From Polynucleobacter sp. JS-Polo-80-F4 (lineage in GTDB: Bacteria; Pseudomonadota; Gammaproteobacteria; Burkholderiales; Burkholderiaceae): a DNA stretch of 64,000 nt. The DNA lies in NCBI RefSeq assembly GCF_018881965.1, contig NZ_JACVPI010000001.1, positions 502,018-566,017 on the forward strand, written 5' to 3'. Under the pieces are notes generated by a model. It made no database searches, had not been told where the DNA came from, and worked only from the letters and a program-made list of their open reading frames with translations. This document shows positions 38,766-49,400 of this stretch, one piece after another (the stretch's first letter is position 1; each line of letters begins with the position of its first letter). A program made the position numbers and the translations under genes.

Positions 38766-41579
38766 CTAGGCGATATTAGAGGGCGCCTTAAATATCTCCA
38801 ACCATAGTGCTTGCACTTCATCTCTTGCAGCAATCAATTCCACTTCATTTACTAGGCTAATACGGGTCTTTTCTGCGCCGTCTAATCGCAAACGATGTTG
38901 ACGTGCCCTCAAGAGGCGGTAAGCATCCCCCACAGATTGCGCAGCTTCATGAGTAATTAAACCCACATCACCAGCGATGCGTAACAGGGCAATATTACCT
39001 AGATTACCAATCAATTGAGGGTGCTGATGGGCATATGCTAGAACTAAAAACTGCACCATAAACTCAATATCAACCATGCCACCAGCGTCGTGCTTTAAGT
39101 CAAAATCAACGTTTGCATTAGGATGGCCCGCATGCACCTTGCGACGCATTTCTAATATCTCAAGTCGCAGTTGATTAATATCTCGCGACTGACTTAATAC
39201 CTCTGAGCGAACAGAATTGAAGAATAGTCCCACACTTGAACTGCCGGCAGAGAAGCGTGCCCGAGTCAGTGCTTGGTGCTCCCACACCCAGGCAGCGTTA
39301 TCACCTTCACGTAGTTGATATTTTTTAAAGGCCTCAGCGTTAGTTACTAAGAATCCGGCAGAGCCATTTGGCCGAAGGCGGGTATCAATTTCAAATAAGC
39401 TCCCGGTTGAGGTGAACGCTGTGAGCCAATTAATCATCCGCTTCGCTAAAAGCGCATAAATTTCTTGCGCTGCATAGTCAGATTCATCTGCCTGATATAA
39501 AAATATAATGTCCAAGTCAGAGGCATAGCCCAACTCCTTACCCCCTAATTTGCCATAAGAAATCACCGCAAATGGTGGATCAGCCTCAAGAGCCAGGTCA
39601 AACTTTTTGGCCACACTAGGCCATACACGCTCAAAGGTGGTCTGCAAAATTAAATCTGCCAGGGCGGATAAATGATCGCTCACACGCTCTACTGGTAAAG
39701 CTTGCTGAACACCGATACCCAAATCCGTTAACAACGTAATAAAAGTTTCGTTGTGATGGGTGACCCTCAAAATATCCATCGCCTGCTCAGAGCCATCTCC
39801 TTCGGCCATTACATCATCAAGCTGCATATTGAGATTAGATCGCACCTCCGCCCAATACTGCTCTGGATCTTCGATTAATGCTCTCTCTGATTGAGCATTC
39901 AATAGGTGATCCAATAAATGGGGATGTCGCGTTAAGTACTGAGCGCCCCATTGGGAGGCCTTAAGCAAATCAAGAACATTAGCTAGAGCCCTGGGATACT
40001 CCGCCAAAATAGAAAGATAAGCACTGCGTCTTGCAATTGCTTCTAGCAAGTCAAAGAAACGCAATAGTGTTTTGTCGGCATACCCTGGAGTAGCATTTGC
40101 AATTTGCAAAGCCTCTGCCGCCTTGCACATTAAATTATCAAAAATTAAGCGGCTTTTTTGCGGCAATAGTTTTTGTTTGGGACTGTCTATCCATGCCTGC
40201 CAACGAATGCAGGAATCCGGGAAATAAGTTTGGTCGGGCGCCCAGTCTTGAGCTAAGGGCGCAATCTCGAGACGCGCACCATCATCTAGTAAAAATGCTT
40301 TTTCAAATAGTTGTGCGACATTATTCTGATGATGCTCTAATTCAGCCATAAAAGCTTCGGTAGGGATATTTTGCCCCTGCATCGCAGTTGCTAAACGTGA
40401 GCGTGCCTCATTATCCCCTGGTAAATAGTGCGTTTGCTGGTCATCCCATACCTGAATGCGGTGCTCTAAGCGTCGCAAGTACCCATAAGCCGCCTGAAGG
40501 GACTCCACCTCGTGAGCAGGCAAGATACCGCACTGCTTAATCAACTCTAATACCTCTAAACTTGGGCGCACTCTAAAGCGAGGGTCTGTACCACCTCGCA
40601 TCAGTTGAAACATTTGAGCCAGAAACTCAATCTCGCGGATGCCACCGCGCCCCAATTTAATATCTCTTGAGCGCCCCTGATGACCTGAGGATCGCTTCTC
40701 TGCCTCTGCCTGAATCTGTGCATGTAAATCACGAATAGAAGCAATCACACCATAGTCCAAATGACGTCGATACACAAAAGGACGAATGAGTTGATCAAGC
40801 TCTTTTTGACAGTGCATGAAATCCGGTGAATCTGGAAGGGGTGCAATTAATCTCCCTTTAATCCAGGCATAGCGCTCCCACTCTCTACCCTGCACTAATA
40901 GGTACTCTTCCAGCATATCTAGACTGCATACCAAGGGCCCCGAATCACCATTGGGACGAAGACGCATATCTACTCTGAATACAAATCCATTGGCGTCATG
41001 TTCAGCTAGTAACTTAATTAAACGCTTGCCCATTCGAGTAAACCACTCGTGGTTAGACAAACTCTTAGGGCCGCCAGTAGTGTCGCCCTCATGCTCGTAC
41101 AGAAAGATCAAGTCGATATCTGATGAAAGGTTTAACTCAAGACCGCCTAATTTACCCATCCCAACAACCATGAGGGGCATCTCAGATTGTGTTGAATTAC
41201 TCCAAGGCAGGCCAAAACGACTTTTGAGATCCTCGCGGACAAAGGCAATCGAAGCAGAAACCGCTAATTCAGCAAAGTGGCTTAGCGCATGAGTAACCTC
41301 TTGGAGGTCAGCCATTCCGTTGAGGTCCCGGAATGCCACCCACAGCATTAAACGCTGTCTTGCTAGACGAAGATTAGACATCCATAAGGTCTCATCCAGC
41401 TCATCGACCTGGCTATTGATGCCGCAGTCTTGCAGCAAATCTCTAATCCCCTCAATATCGACTTTTTTCTGCCCTAGAATGCGAAGCCAATCCAGCCATT
41501 CAGGGCGAGCACTTAACCAGCGTCGCGCATAAGTCGAGTGTTGCTCTAAAAAATCAATTTGTCGGGAAAAATCATCCAT
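38766..41579 (-). CDS. glnE: Bifunctional glutamine synthetase adenylyltransferase / adenylyl-removing enzyme
   Basis: Adenylylates and deadenylylates glutamine synthetase in answer to PII signals. 937 residues with two nucleotidyltransferase domains. The first (deadenylylase) has GKLGGLELNLSSDIDLIFLY and the second (adenylylase) GKLGGKELGYASDLDIIFLY, each with the G-S-type DxD pair. LGRGGIREIEFLAQMFQLM and DAGGMVDIEFMVQFLVLAY follow each domain in the expected places. Length matches the E. coli enzyme (about 946). Divergent from the large AsmA-like gene. Confidence 0.97.
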   Translation of the reverse strand: MDDFSRQIDFLEQHSTYARRWLSARPEWLDWLRILGQKKVDIEGIRDLLQDCGINSQVDELDETLWMSNLRLARQRLMLWVAFRDLNGMADLQEVTHALSHFAELAVSASIAFVREDLKSRFGLPWSNSTQSEMPLMVVGMGKLGGLELNLSSDIDLIFLYEHEGDTTGGPKSLSNHEWFTRMGKRLIKLLAEHDANGFVFRVDMRLRPNGDSGPLVCSLDMLEEYLLVQGREWERYAWIKGRLIAPLPDSPDFMHCQKELDQLIRPFVYRRHLDYGVIASIRDLHAQIQAEAEKRSSGHQGRSRDIKLGRGGIREIEFLAQMFQLMRGGTDPRFRVRPSLEVLELIKQCGILPAHEVESLQAAYGYLRRLEHRIQVWDDQQTHYLPGDNEARSRLATAMQGQNIPTEAFMAELEHHQNNVAQLFEKAFLLDDGARLEIAPLAQDWAPDQTYFPDSCIRWQAWIDSPKQKLLPQKSRLIFDNLMCKAAEALQIANATPGYADKTLLRFFDLLEAIARRSAYLSILAEYPRALANVLDLLKASQWGAQYLTRHPHLLDHLLNAQSERALIEDPEQYWAEVRSNLNMQLDDVMAEGDGSEQAMDILRVTHHNETFITLLTDLGIGVQQALPVERVSDHLSALADLILQTTFERVWPSVAKKFDLALEADPPFAVISYGKLGGKELGYASDLDIIFLYQADESDYAAQEIYALLAKRMINWLTAFTSTGSLFEIDTRLRPNGSAGFLVTNAEAFKKYQLREGDNAAWVWEHQALTRARFSAGSSSVGLFFNSVRSEVLSQSRDINQLRLEILEMRRKVHAGHPNANVDFDLKHDAGGMVDIEFMVQFLVLAYAHQHPQLIGNLGNIALLRIAGDVGLITHEAAQSVGDAYRLLRARQHRLRLDGAEKTRISLVNEVELIAARDEVQALWLEIFKAPSNIA

Positions 41580-41656
41580 TCCCCCATCTTAATCCGACCC
41601 CAAGACCCAAGCCAGAAGCTTGGCGATCCAGCTAAGCCTGAAGGATAATAGAGGCC

Positions 41657-44600
41657 ATGCTGCAAAAGTTCATCCCGCCTCGCCTCAAGAGCGTGCTTGC
41701 TAAACGTCCTCAAGGTTCGAGTGGGGCCTGGCGCAAGCGTGCTTTGATTTTGGCTGGTGTTGTAGCGACCCTTTTTGTCCTTGGGCATGTAGGAGTGCGC
41801 TTTGTCCTTTGGCCACAAATTGAAAAATCAAAAGCATCGGTTGAAAAACTCATTAGCGCCCGAATTGGTGCCGATGTTTCGATGGATTCTCTTCAGGTTT
41901 CATGGACAGGAATCAGACCCAATTTTGAAATTGAGGGTTTGCGTTTCAACAACCCAGATAAATCACAGCCGCTCTTATTTGTTCAAAAAATTAACGGTCA
42001 ACTGAGTTGGGCATCTTTTTATCACCTCGCGCCTTTTTTTCATGAACTGAATATTGAAAATGCTGAGATATATACCCAACGCAATAAGAAAGGCGTCATT
42101 ACTATTGCCGGTATTTCAGTTGATGGAAATTCAAATGACTATTCCGCAGAGAATTGGCTCTTTGCGCAAAATGAAATTCGTATCAGCAACGTCAAAATAC
42201 TTTGGGATGATCGGCTCCAGAAGAAAGCAGTCACGACAATAGATATTCAAAGTCTATCTCTGAGCAATGGCATTCGTAGCCACCAGGGCTCAGTGAGTGC
42301 CGCCACACCATGGACCAAAGGTCCTCTGACGCTAGACATTGATTTAGTACATCATATCGGCGGCCAAGCTGGTAATTGGCGAGACTGGATTGGAACCATT
42401 TCCTGGAACTTAAATGAGCTACAGCTAAGTCAAATAGCTAGCGACTTTTCTCTCCCGCTTAATGCGCTGGAGGGAATACTCAATTCCAATGGAAAACTAA
42501 AAATTGATAACGGCAAACCTGATGGTGGGGAAATTTATCTGGCCGCTGATAACTTCACTATTCAGCTATCTAAAGATGAAGATGCCATTGCGCTTGGAAG
42601 ATTAGAGACCAGCCTGATTCAAGAAAACGATGGTGGTTTGATAGCTGTTACCACGAAAAATTTTGCTTGGCGCGATAGCGATAGCCCCAAATCCTCGCCG
42701 CTAGAGAACCTGAGTCCCATGACTTTCCGCTGGAGACCTCCTGCTGGAGACGGGGAAATTAAAGAGTTCGGGTTTTCCTCGCCAAAGATATTGGTTGAAG
42801 ATATTGCATTGTTTGCCCTCAACCTGCCTCTATCCAAAAAAGTTCATCAATGGATTAAGGCCTCAAAAGCAGACGGAGAATTACAAGATCTAGATATCAA
42901 TTGGTCAGAAAGTAAATCCCCTTTATCCGCCCTCAATATTCCTGGCGGCTGGTTTAAGTCCAACAAGCTAGACTTTACCGTGAGTGGCAAGCTGATTGAC
43001 TTAAGTTTTGTTGGCATTAACAAATCAATGCCTTCTGTAAAAAAGCTCTCGGGGTTTTTAACTGCAGATCAGAATAAGGGAAGTTTCTCGGTTAAATCCA
43101 ATAATCTGGAGCTTGAAGTAAATGACTTATTGGTGGACCCAAAAATAACTTTAGATCAAGCCAATGGTCAAATATCCTGGTCAAAGCAAAAAGGAAATTG
43201 GGTTATTACTGCTAAGCAGTTGGCACTAAGCAATCCCGATATTTCAACAACACTCAATCTAAATTACATCGTTGGCGAGGCTAAAAAGCCAGACTATATG
43301 ACATTAGATATGGACTTTGCACAAGCCAACCTCAAAACTGCCTATCGTTATTTACCAGTTGGAATGGGTGGGGATGTTAAGACTTACGTAAGTAAAGCCT
43401 TCGATGCAGGCGTTATTCAAAAGGGTAGTCTTCATATTCAAGGCGATCCCAATGCGGTGCCTTTCCCTGTTGTGGGCGCAGGAGAATTCACACTGAATCT
43501 GCCGATCACTGGCGCAACTTTCAGCCCAGCTCCCACAGCATCACCTGCGCTAGGTGTTTGGTCCGCACTGAATAAGGTCAATGGCGTTCTGAAGATGCAG
43601 AATGCCAAATTTACGGTAGATATTGATCAAGCAAGCTACAAGCAGGTTGTCCTCAGCAAATTCCATGCGGAAATTCCAAGCGTTAGTGCAAAGCAATTAC
43701 TGCTAACAGTTGACGGTGAAGTGCAAGGTGATGCCCCGCAATTATTGGAGTATTTATTTTTATCGCCCGTAGGTAAAAAACAAGTTGATCTTGAGAAAAA
43801 TCTAAAGGTAACGGGACCTACCAACCTTAGTCTGGGCCTGAAGATTCCACTGTCGGGCAATGGAGACACCAACTCCGACATTCAATTAAGTTTTCCTGGC
43901 AATAGAATTCAATGGGCCGACTTACCACCCTTTGAGAATCTCAAAGGAAAGATGCGAATTACCGAAGTCAATCCAGAATTTGAAAACATTACCGCCAATT
44001 TCTTAGGTGGTGACATCAACATTTCCAGCATCGGATCAAACCAAGGCAACCAGAGCTACAACATCTCAGGAGATATTTCAGCGAACTTTATCAAGAACTA
44101 CTTTGCAAAAGATACTGATGTGCAAGCATTTCCGATATTGCAGGCAATGGGCGGTGTCGCTAAATATGACGGCACTATTAGCTTTAACAAAGGAAATAGC
44201 GACACTAATCTCAAGATTGATATGCGCAACTGGAGTAGCTCCGCTCCCGTACCCGTTAAAAAACAGAATGGCACCCCAATGTCAGGCCAGCTGAATCTTA
44301 AGACTTTTGCAAAAACTAAAACTAGTTCAAGCCGCCTCTCTTGGGATGGAAAGATTGGTGATGCCTACTTTATTCAAGGTGAAATAGCCAGCGACGATAC
44401 CCTTCGTCATGCAGTTGGAATTGGAACGCCTGCCATAACTCCTCAACAGGGCTTTCAACTGAATCTGCTAAGCAATGAGCTCAACTTAGATATTTGGCAA
44501 GAGTTTTTGAGCCAGCAAAATATCAACAAATCCGCGCACAATTCTGCCTCGCATAACGCAAAAAATATTCAAGTTTCAGCACAGGTAAAGCAATTGACCT

Positions 44601-45814
44601 TGTTTGACCGCGTTTGGCAGGACTTAAACCTGGCGGCAGCTAACAAAAATTCGGCCTGGCAACTGCGCTTAAGAGGCTCTCCTCAAATTGCCGGCAACAT
44701 CCAGTATCAACCTGGCAATCAATCTCAGGCTGACCTTATCAGCGGACGTCTTGTGCGCCTCAAAGTACCTGAGGTGGTCATTGCCCCACCGCCTCCGCCG
44801 ACAAAGCAGGCTCAGAAAACGCCAGCCATTAAAAATTCGCTTGAGCCTGGTTCTATACCTAATCTTGATTTAACCATTGATGACTTTGACTGGGATAAAG
44901 CGCAGCTTGGACAGCTAAAGATTAAAACCACTACCAGTGGCAATGCTCTCAATATCGACTCTATTCAATTTAGCAGCCCACAAGGTAGCTCAAAGATTAC
45001 GGGCCGTTGGGTTGGCAGCACGCCTAATTCCTCGACCCATACAAACTTAAATGTTGATCTAGATATTAAAGATGCTGGTCAGATTATTGGGCATTGGACT
45101 AATCAGAAATCAGTAGAGGGCGGGCAAGGTAAATTAATTGTCAATGCCGATTGGGACGGATCTCCGTTTAATCCTAAATATGACACTCTTGCGGGCAAGG
45201 TAAATCTCAATCTGGAAAAAGGTCGTCTGTTAGAGGTTAATACTAATGGCGCAAAATTGCTCGATGTTCTGAGCTTACAAAGTTTATTTAGATTTGCCAC
45301 GTTTGACCTAAAAGGAAGCCTAGGCGATATTGTCGCCAAAGGCACTCCGTTTAATACTATTGATGCTTCATTTGAAATGAATGCAGGGGTTGCTCAGACT
45401 AAGCAATTCACGATGGGCCTAGATCAAGCAAGGGTAGCTATGTCTGGTCAAATTAACATTCCTAAGCAAACACAAGATTTGCGGGTCACTATTTTTCCAA
45501 CGATTGATGCTACAGCAGGCTCTTTGGCTGCGTTTGTCATCAATCCAATCGTAGGGCTTGGCGCATTAGTAGGGCAATATTTAATTACCAGCCAAATTAA
45601 TCGCAATTTTCAGTCAGACTACTTAATTCAAGGGTCCTGGGATAACCCAGAGGTAATCCCGCTTGATCAAAAGGGTCAGCCAATTGATAGCAAAACAATT
45701 GATACGATTCGCAGTAAAGATTTACTAAAAGAACAGGCTAAACCGAGCATTAATAGTACGAACCCACAAAGCAATCCAAATAATTCGACCAGCCCCATTA
45801 AAAATCCTAATTAA
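41657..45814 (+). CDS. YhdP family AsmA-like envelope protein
   Basis: A 1385-residue protein of the YhdP/TIGR02099 family (DUF3971 plus AsmA-like C-terminal region). One N-terminal membrane helix (about residues 29-48, LILAGVVATLFVLGHVGVRF) anchors a long periplasmic beta-rich part. The family is thought to bridge inner and outer membranes and help phospholipids move to the outer membrane. A proline run (APPPPPTK) lies near residue 1042, and the last 50 residues are Asn/Ser/Pro-rich and probably disordered. The gene order YhdP, nitrilase, tldD, aroG is common in betaproteobacteria. The equivalence to E. coli YhdP is by domain pattern. Confidence 0.88.
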   Translation: MLQKFIPPRLKSVLAKRPQGSSGAWRKRALILAGVVATLFVLGHVGVRFVLWPQIEKSKASVEKLISARIGADVSMDSLQVSWTGIRPNFEIEGLRFNNPDKSQPLLFVQKINGQLSWASFYHLAPFFHELNIENAEIYTQRNKKGVITIAGISVDGNSNDYSAENWLFAQNEIRISNVKILWDDRLQKKAVTTIDIQSLSLSNGIRSHQGSVSAATPWTKGPLTLDIDLVHHIGGQAGNWRDWIGTISWNLNELQLSQIASDFSLPLNALEGILNSNGKLKIDNGKPDGGEIYLAADNFTIQLSKDEDAIALGRLETSLIQENDGGLIAVTTKNFAWRDSDSPKSSPLENLSPMTFRWRPPAGDGEIKEFGFSSPKILVEDIALFALNLPLSKKVHQWIKASKADGELQDLDINWSESKSPLSALNIPGGWFKSNKLDFTVSGKLIDLSFVGINKSMPSVKKLSGFLTADQNKGSFSVKSNNLELEVNDLLVDPKITLDQANGQISWSKQKGNWVITAKQLALSNPDISTTLNLNYIVGEAKKPDYMTLDMDFAQANLKTAYRYLPVGMGGDVKTYVSKAFDAGVIQKGSLHIQGDPNAVPFPVVGAGEFTLNLPITGATFSPAPTASPALGVWSALNKVNGVLKMQNAKFTVDIDQASYKQVVLSKFHAEIPSVSAKQLLLTVDGEVQGDAPQLLEYLFLSPVGKKQVDLEKNLKVTGPTNLSLGLKIPLSGNGDTNSDIQLSFPGNRIQWADLPPFENLKGKMRITEVNPEFENITANFLGGDINISSIGSNQGNQSYNISGDISANFIKNYFAKDTDVQAFPILQAMGGVAKYDGTISFNKGNSDTNLKIDMRNWSSSAPVPVKKQNGTPMSGQLNLKTFAKTKTSSSRLSWDGKIGDAYFIQGEIASDDTLRHAVGIGTPAITPQQGFQLNLLSNELNLDIWQEFLSQQNINKSAHNSASHNAKNIQVSAQVKQLTLFDRVWQDLNLAAANKNSAWQLRLRGSPQIAGNIQYQPGNQSQADLISGRLVRLKVPEVVIAPPPPPTKQAQKTPAIKNSLEPGSIPNLDLTIDDFDWDKAQLGQLKIKTTTSGNALNIDSIQFSSPQGSSKITGRWVGSTPNSSTHTNLNVDLDIKDAGQIIGHWTNQKSVEGGQGKLIVNADWDGSPFNPKYDTLAGKVNLNLEKGRLLEVNTNGAKLLDVLSLQSLFRFATFDLKGSLGDIVAKGTPFNTIDASFEMNAGVAQTKQFTMGLDQARVAMSGQINIPKQTQDLRVTIFPTIDATAGSLAAFVINPIVGLGALVGQYLITSQINRNFQSDYLIQGSWDNPEVIPLDQKGQPIDSKTIDTIRSKDLLKEQAKPSINSTNPQSNPNNSTSPIKNPN

Positions 45815-45830
45815 ATTTAACGAATACAGC

Positions 45831-46664
45831 ATGAGCACATTAGCCAGTAGTGCAAAAATGAAGATTGCCTCGATTCAGATGGTCTCAACCCCTGATTTGC
45901 AGGAGAACTTATCCACTGCTAGTAGGCTCATCGCTGCTGCTGCCGCAGATGGTGCGCAATTAGCCGTTCTGCCAGAATATTTTTGCTTAATGGGCCTTAA
46001 AGATACAGATAAGGTGCGTGCTCGAGAGAGTGTTGGCAGCGGCCCCATACAAGAGTGCCTCTCACGGATTGCCCAAGACAATAATCTTTATTTGGTAGCT
46101 GGCACGATTCCATTGGAGGCGAAAGACCCCAACAAGGTGCTCAATACAACTCTTGTATTCGATCCTACGGGCGCTCAAATTACACGTTACGACAAAATCC
46201 ATTTGTTTGGCTTTCAAACGGCGACTGAGCGGTATCAAGAATCAGAAACCATTGAAGCCGGTAATGAGCCAGGTCTTTTAAAGATTTCAATCAACGGGAT
46301 CGATTGGACGTTTGGGTTAAGCATTTGTTACGACTTACGCTTCCCTGAGCTTTATCGCGCCCTAGGGCAAGTCGACTGCCACATCATCCCAGCTGCATTT
46401 ACCTATACAACCGGCAAGGATCATTGGGAAATCTTATTGCGTGCCAGAGCTATTGAAAACCAATGCTATGTGTTGGCATCAGCACAAGGTGGAAAACATC
46501 AGAATCAGCGACGTACTTGGGGTAATAGCATGTTCATTGATCCCTGGGGTGATGTCCTGACCAATCTCCCTGAGGGTGAGGGCTTTATTTCCGGGGTCTT
46601 GTGCAAAGATAAATTAAACGAGGTACGCTCTAAGTTACCTGCACTTGCACATCGCAAGCTTTAA
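45831..46664 (+). CDS. Carbon-nitrogen hydrolase (nitrilase superfamily, Nit-like)
   Basis: A 277-residue amidase of the nitrilase superfamily. The Glu-Lys-Cys catalytic set is visible: [11 protein letters not shown] (Glu), [10 protein letters not shown] (Lys) and [18 protein letters not shown] (Cys). It resembles the Nit1/deaminated-glutathione amidase branch, where the Cys context YDxRFPELYR is typical, so it may repair deaminated glutathione. This is a family-level inference. The start at 45831 includes a nine-residue leader before [10 protein letters not shown]; the internal ATG at 45858 is possible. Confidence 0.87.
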   Translation: MSTLASSAKMKIASIQMVSTPDLQENLSTASRLIAAAAADGAQLAVLPEYFCLMGLKDTDKVRARESVGSGPIQECLSRIAQDNNLYLVAGTIPLEAKDPNKVLNTTLVFDPTGAQITRYDKIHLFGFQTATERYQESETIEAGNEPGLLKISINGIDWTFGLSICYDLRFPELYRALGQVDCHIIPAAFTYTTGKDHWEILLRARAIENQCYVLASAQGGKHQNQRRTWGNSMFIDPWGDVLTNLPEGEGFISGVLCKDKLNEVRSKLPALAHRKL

Positions 46665-46684
46665 AGAAAGATCTGCCCAATCAC

Positions 46685-48175
46685 ATGAATGCACCAGAAG
46701 CACTATTTCCCGCCAATTGGACTAAAGCCAAAAAGCAAGCAGACCTCATTAAATTAGCCAAATCTATTTTGCTTGAGCCGACAGGGCTATCAGAGCAGGA
46801 CCTACATCACACCTTTGGCAATCTATTCACCCATCGCCTTGATGATGCGGACCTTTACTTTCAACACACACGCAGTGAAAGCTGGAGTCTTGAAGAAGGC
46901 ATTGTTAAATCAGGCAGCTTTAATATTGATCAAGGTGTTGGCGTGCGCGCCATCTATGGCGATAAGACTGCTTTTGCTTATTCAGATGAAATTAATCTAG
47001 AAGCATTAAATAAAGCCGCTAAAGCTACTCGAGTGATTGGTCCTGAGGGTGGCAAGCAAGCCGTTGCAACCAAGCTATTTAATAACGTATCGAATAAGCT
47101 CTACTCAGACATCAATCCTTTGGATTCACTACAGCCCAAAGAAAAAATTGCGTTGCTAGAAAGTATTGAGCGTCGTGCTAAAGCACGTGACCCCCGCATC
47201 ATTCAAGTCATGGCAAGTTTGGCTGGAGAGTTTGATGTCGTTTTAGTTGTGCGCGCAGATGGTCTATTAGCTGCCGATGTTCGCCCTTTAGTGCGCGTTT
47301 CAGTACACGTTATTGCAGAGCAGAATGGTCGTCGTGAGTCAGGCTCTTCTGGAGGTGGTGCACGTCATGACTATCTTTACTTCAACACCGATCTCATTAA
47401 TCGCTATGTAGATGAGGCTGTTGATGGCGCCTTAATTAATCTTGAATCTCGCCCAGCGCCTGCTGGTCCAATGACAGTAGTGATGGGGCCAGGCTGGCCT
47501 GGTGTTCTATTGCACGAGGCAGTAGGTCATGGCCTCGAGGGCGACTTTAATCGCAAGGGATCATCTGCTTTTGCTGGTCGCATTGGGGAACGTGTGGCAG
47601 CTAAGGGTGTCACTGTTGTTGATGACGGCACACTAGCTGGACGTAGAGGCTCATTAAATATTGATGATGAAGGCACGCCCACACAATGCACTACCTTAAT
47701 TGAGGATGGCATCTTAAAAGGTTATATCCAAGACAGCCTGAATGCCCGCCTCATGAATATGCCACTCACTGGCAATGGTCGTCGTGAAAGTTTCGCCTCT
47801 CTCCCAATGCCACGCATGACCAATACCTATATGTTGGCAGGTAAAGATGATCCCCAAGAAATTGTCGCCAGCATTAAGCGTGGCTTATATGCCGTCAATT
47901 TTGGCGGCGGGCAAGTGGATATCACTAGCGGAAAATTCGTTTTTTCCGCTTCAGAGGCATATTGGGTTGAGAACGGCAAAATCCAATATCCCGTAAAGGG
48001 CGCCACTATTATTGGCAGCGGTCCAGAGTCCCTAAAACAGGTGTCTATGATTGGAAATGACCTGAAATTAGATGGCGGCGTGGGGGTTTGCGGCAAAGAA
48101 GGGCAAAGCGTTCCAGTCGGGGTTGGGCAACCTACCCTCAGGATTGATAGCCTGACCGTAGGTGGGACTGCCTGA
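46685..48175 (+). CDS. tldD: Metalloprotease TldD
   Basis: TldD half of the TldD/TldE zinc protease pair that degrades small unfolded peptides and matures some modified peptides. The zinc motif [11 protein letters not shown] places HExxxH at residues 277-282. Other family segments are [56 protein letters not shown] and [13 protein letters not shown] [21 protein letters not shown]. 496 residues, complete. tldE is not in this window. Confidence 0.96.
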   Translation: MNAPEALFPANWTKAKKQADLIKLAKSILLEPTGLSEQDLHHTFGNLFTHRLDDADLYFQHTRSESWSLEEGIVKSGSFNIDQGVGVRAIYGDKTAFAYSDEINLEALNKAAKATRVIGPEGGKQAVATKLFNNVSNKLYSDINPLDSLQPKEKIALLESIERRAKARDPRIIQVMASLAGEFDVVLVVRADGLLAADVRPLVRVSVHVIAEQNGRRESGSSGGGARHDYLYFNTDLINRYVDEAVDGALINLESRPAPAGPMTVVMGPGWPGVLLHEAVGHGLEGDFNRKGSSAFAGRIGERVAAKGVTVVDDGTLAGRRGSLNIDDEGTPTQCTTLIEDGILKGYIQDSLNARLMNMPLTGNGRRESFASLPMPRMTNTYMLAGKDDPQEIVASIKRGLYAVNFGGGQVDITSGKFVFSASEAYWVENGKIQYPVKGATIIGSGPESLKQVSMIGNDLKLDGGVGVCGKEGQSVPVGVGQPTLRIDSLTVGGTA

Positions 48176-48205
48176 TATCGGCTAATTACGGCTTAAAATA
48201 GCCGA

Positions 48206-49330
48206 ATGAGCCAACAAAATACGAATCCCGCTAATTGGTACTCCGCTGTCGACAAGACTTCGGATACTGACGATCAACGCATTGACAATATTTCTGTTCT
48301 GCCTCCGCCAGAGCATTTGATTCGTTTCTTTCCAATATCTGGAACACCAACAGAAACATTGATCAGCAATACTCGCAAAAAGATCCGCGACATTATTCAT
48401 GGCAAAGATGATCGCTTATTAGTCATCATCGGACCATGCTCTATTCATGACCCAAAAGCAGCGCTGGAATATTGCCAACGACTCTTAGCAGAGCGTGAGC
48501 GCTTTTCTGGTGAATTAGAAATTGTGATGCGTGTGTATTTTGAAAAGCCGCGCACTACGGTTGGCTGGAAAGGTTTGATTAACGACCCATACTTAGATGA
48601 GAGCTATCGCATTGAAGAAGGTCTACGCCTAGCTCGCCAAGTATTAATGGAAATCAATCGCCTTGGCATGCCAGCCGGTAGTGAATTCTTAGATGTGATT
48701 TCACCGCAATATATTGCTGACCTAATTTCTTGGGGCGCAATTGGTGCACGCACTACTGAGAGCCAAGTTCATCGCGAACTAGCATCTGGCCTCTCTGCTC
48801 CTATTGGATTTAAGAACGGCACTGATGGCAATATCAAAATTGCAACTGATGCCATTCAAGCAGCAGGTCGTCCACACCACTTCTTATCCGTTCATAAGAA
48901 TGGTCAGGTATCCGTTGTAGAAACTAAGGGCAATAAAGATTGCCACGTGATTTTACGCGGCGGCAAAGAGCCAAACTACGAAGAAAAGTATGTTCAGGCT
49001 GCCTGCTCCGAGCTAGAAGCAGCAAAGCTCCCAGCCAGTTTGATGGTTGATTTATCGCATGCTAATTCAAGCAAGAAGCATGAGCGTCAAATCGTGGTTG
49101 CGGATGACGTAGCTAAGCAGATGGAATCTGGATCTCATCAGATTTTTGGTGTGATGATTGAAAGTCATTTAAATGATGGTGCCCAGAAATTCACCCCAGG
49201 AAAAGATGATCCAAGCAAATTGGAGTATGGTCGCAGCATCACTGACGCCTGCATTAACTGGGATGATTCTGTGAAAGTATTAGAGCGTCTTGCGACTGCC
49301 GTTAAGAATCGTAGAAGTAAGAAAAAGTAA
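48206..49330 (+). CDS. aroG: 3-deoxy-7-phosphoheptulonate synthase (DAHP synthase, class I)
   Basis: First step of aromatic amino acid synthesis, from phosphoenolpyruvate and erythrose-4-phosphate. 374 residues with VIIGPCSIHDPKAALEYCQRL, MRVYFEKPRTTVGWKGLIND, ISWGAIGARTTESQVHRE, GFKNGTDGNIKIA and VDLSHANSSKK. Class I AroFGH type. Which amino acid inhibits it cannot be read from the sequence, so the aroG symbol is a family label. Followed by a terminator shared with the adenosyltransferase gene. Confidence 0.95.
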   Translation: MSQQNTNPANWYSAVDKTSDTDDQRIDNISVLPPPEHLIRFFPISGTPTETLISNTRKKIRDIIHGKDDRLLVIIGPCSIHDPKAALEYCQRLLAERERFSGELEIVMRVYFEKPRTTVGWKGLINDPYLDESYRIEEGLRLARQVLMEINRLGMPAGSEFLDVISPQYIADLISWGAIGARTTESQVHRELASGLSAPIGFKNGTDGNIKIATDAIQAAGRPHHFLSVHKNGQVSVVETKGNKDCHVILRGGKEPNYEEKYVQAACSELEAAKLPASLMVDLSHANSSKKHERQIVVADDVAKQMESGSHQIFGVMIESHLNDGAQKFTPGKDDPSKLEYGRSITDACINWDDSVKVLERLATAVKNRRSKKK

Positions 49331-49368
49331 TGCGGATTTCTAAAATCTGAGCTTTAAGCAATGCAGAT

Positions 49369-49400
49369 AAAAGAGACTAATTTATTTAGTCTCTTTTTTT
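49369..49400. terminator. Terminator shared by aroG and the adenosyltransferase gene
   Basis: A 12-bp stem AAAAGAGACTAA/TTAGTCTCTTTT (49369-49380 with 49386-49397, loop TTTAT) with a T run on the plus strand and an A tract on the left. The stop codon of the minus-strand gene (49382-49384) sits in the loop, so part of that gene's coding end forms the stem. Confidence 0.85.

Noticed and set aside
42619..42837. Small minus-strand frames within the yhdP-like gene
   Set aside because: Short, antisense, and without a recognisable domain or start signal.
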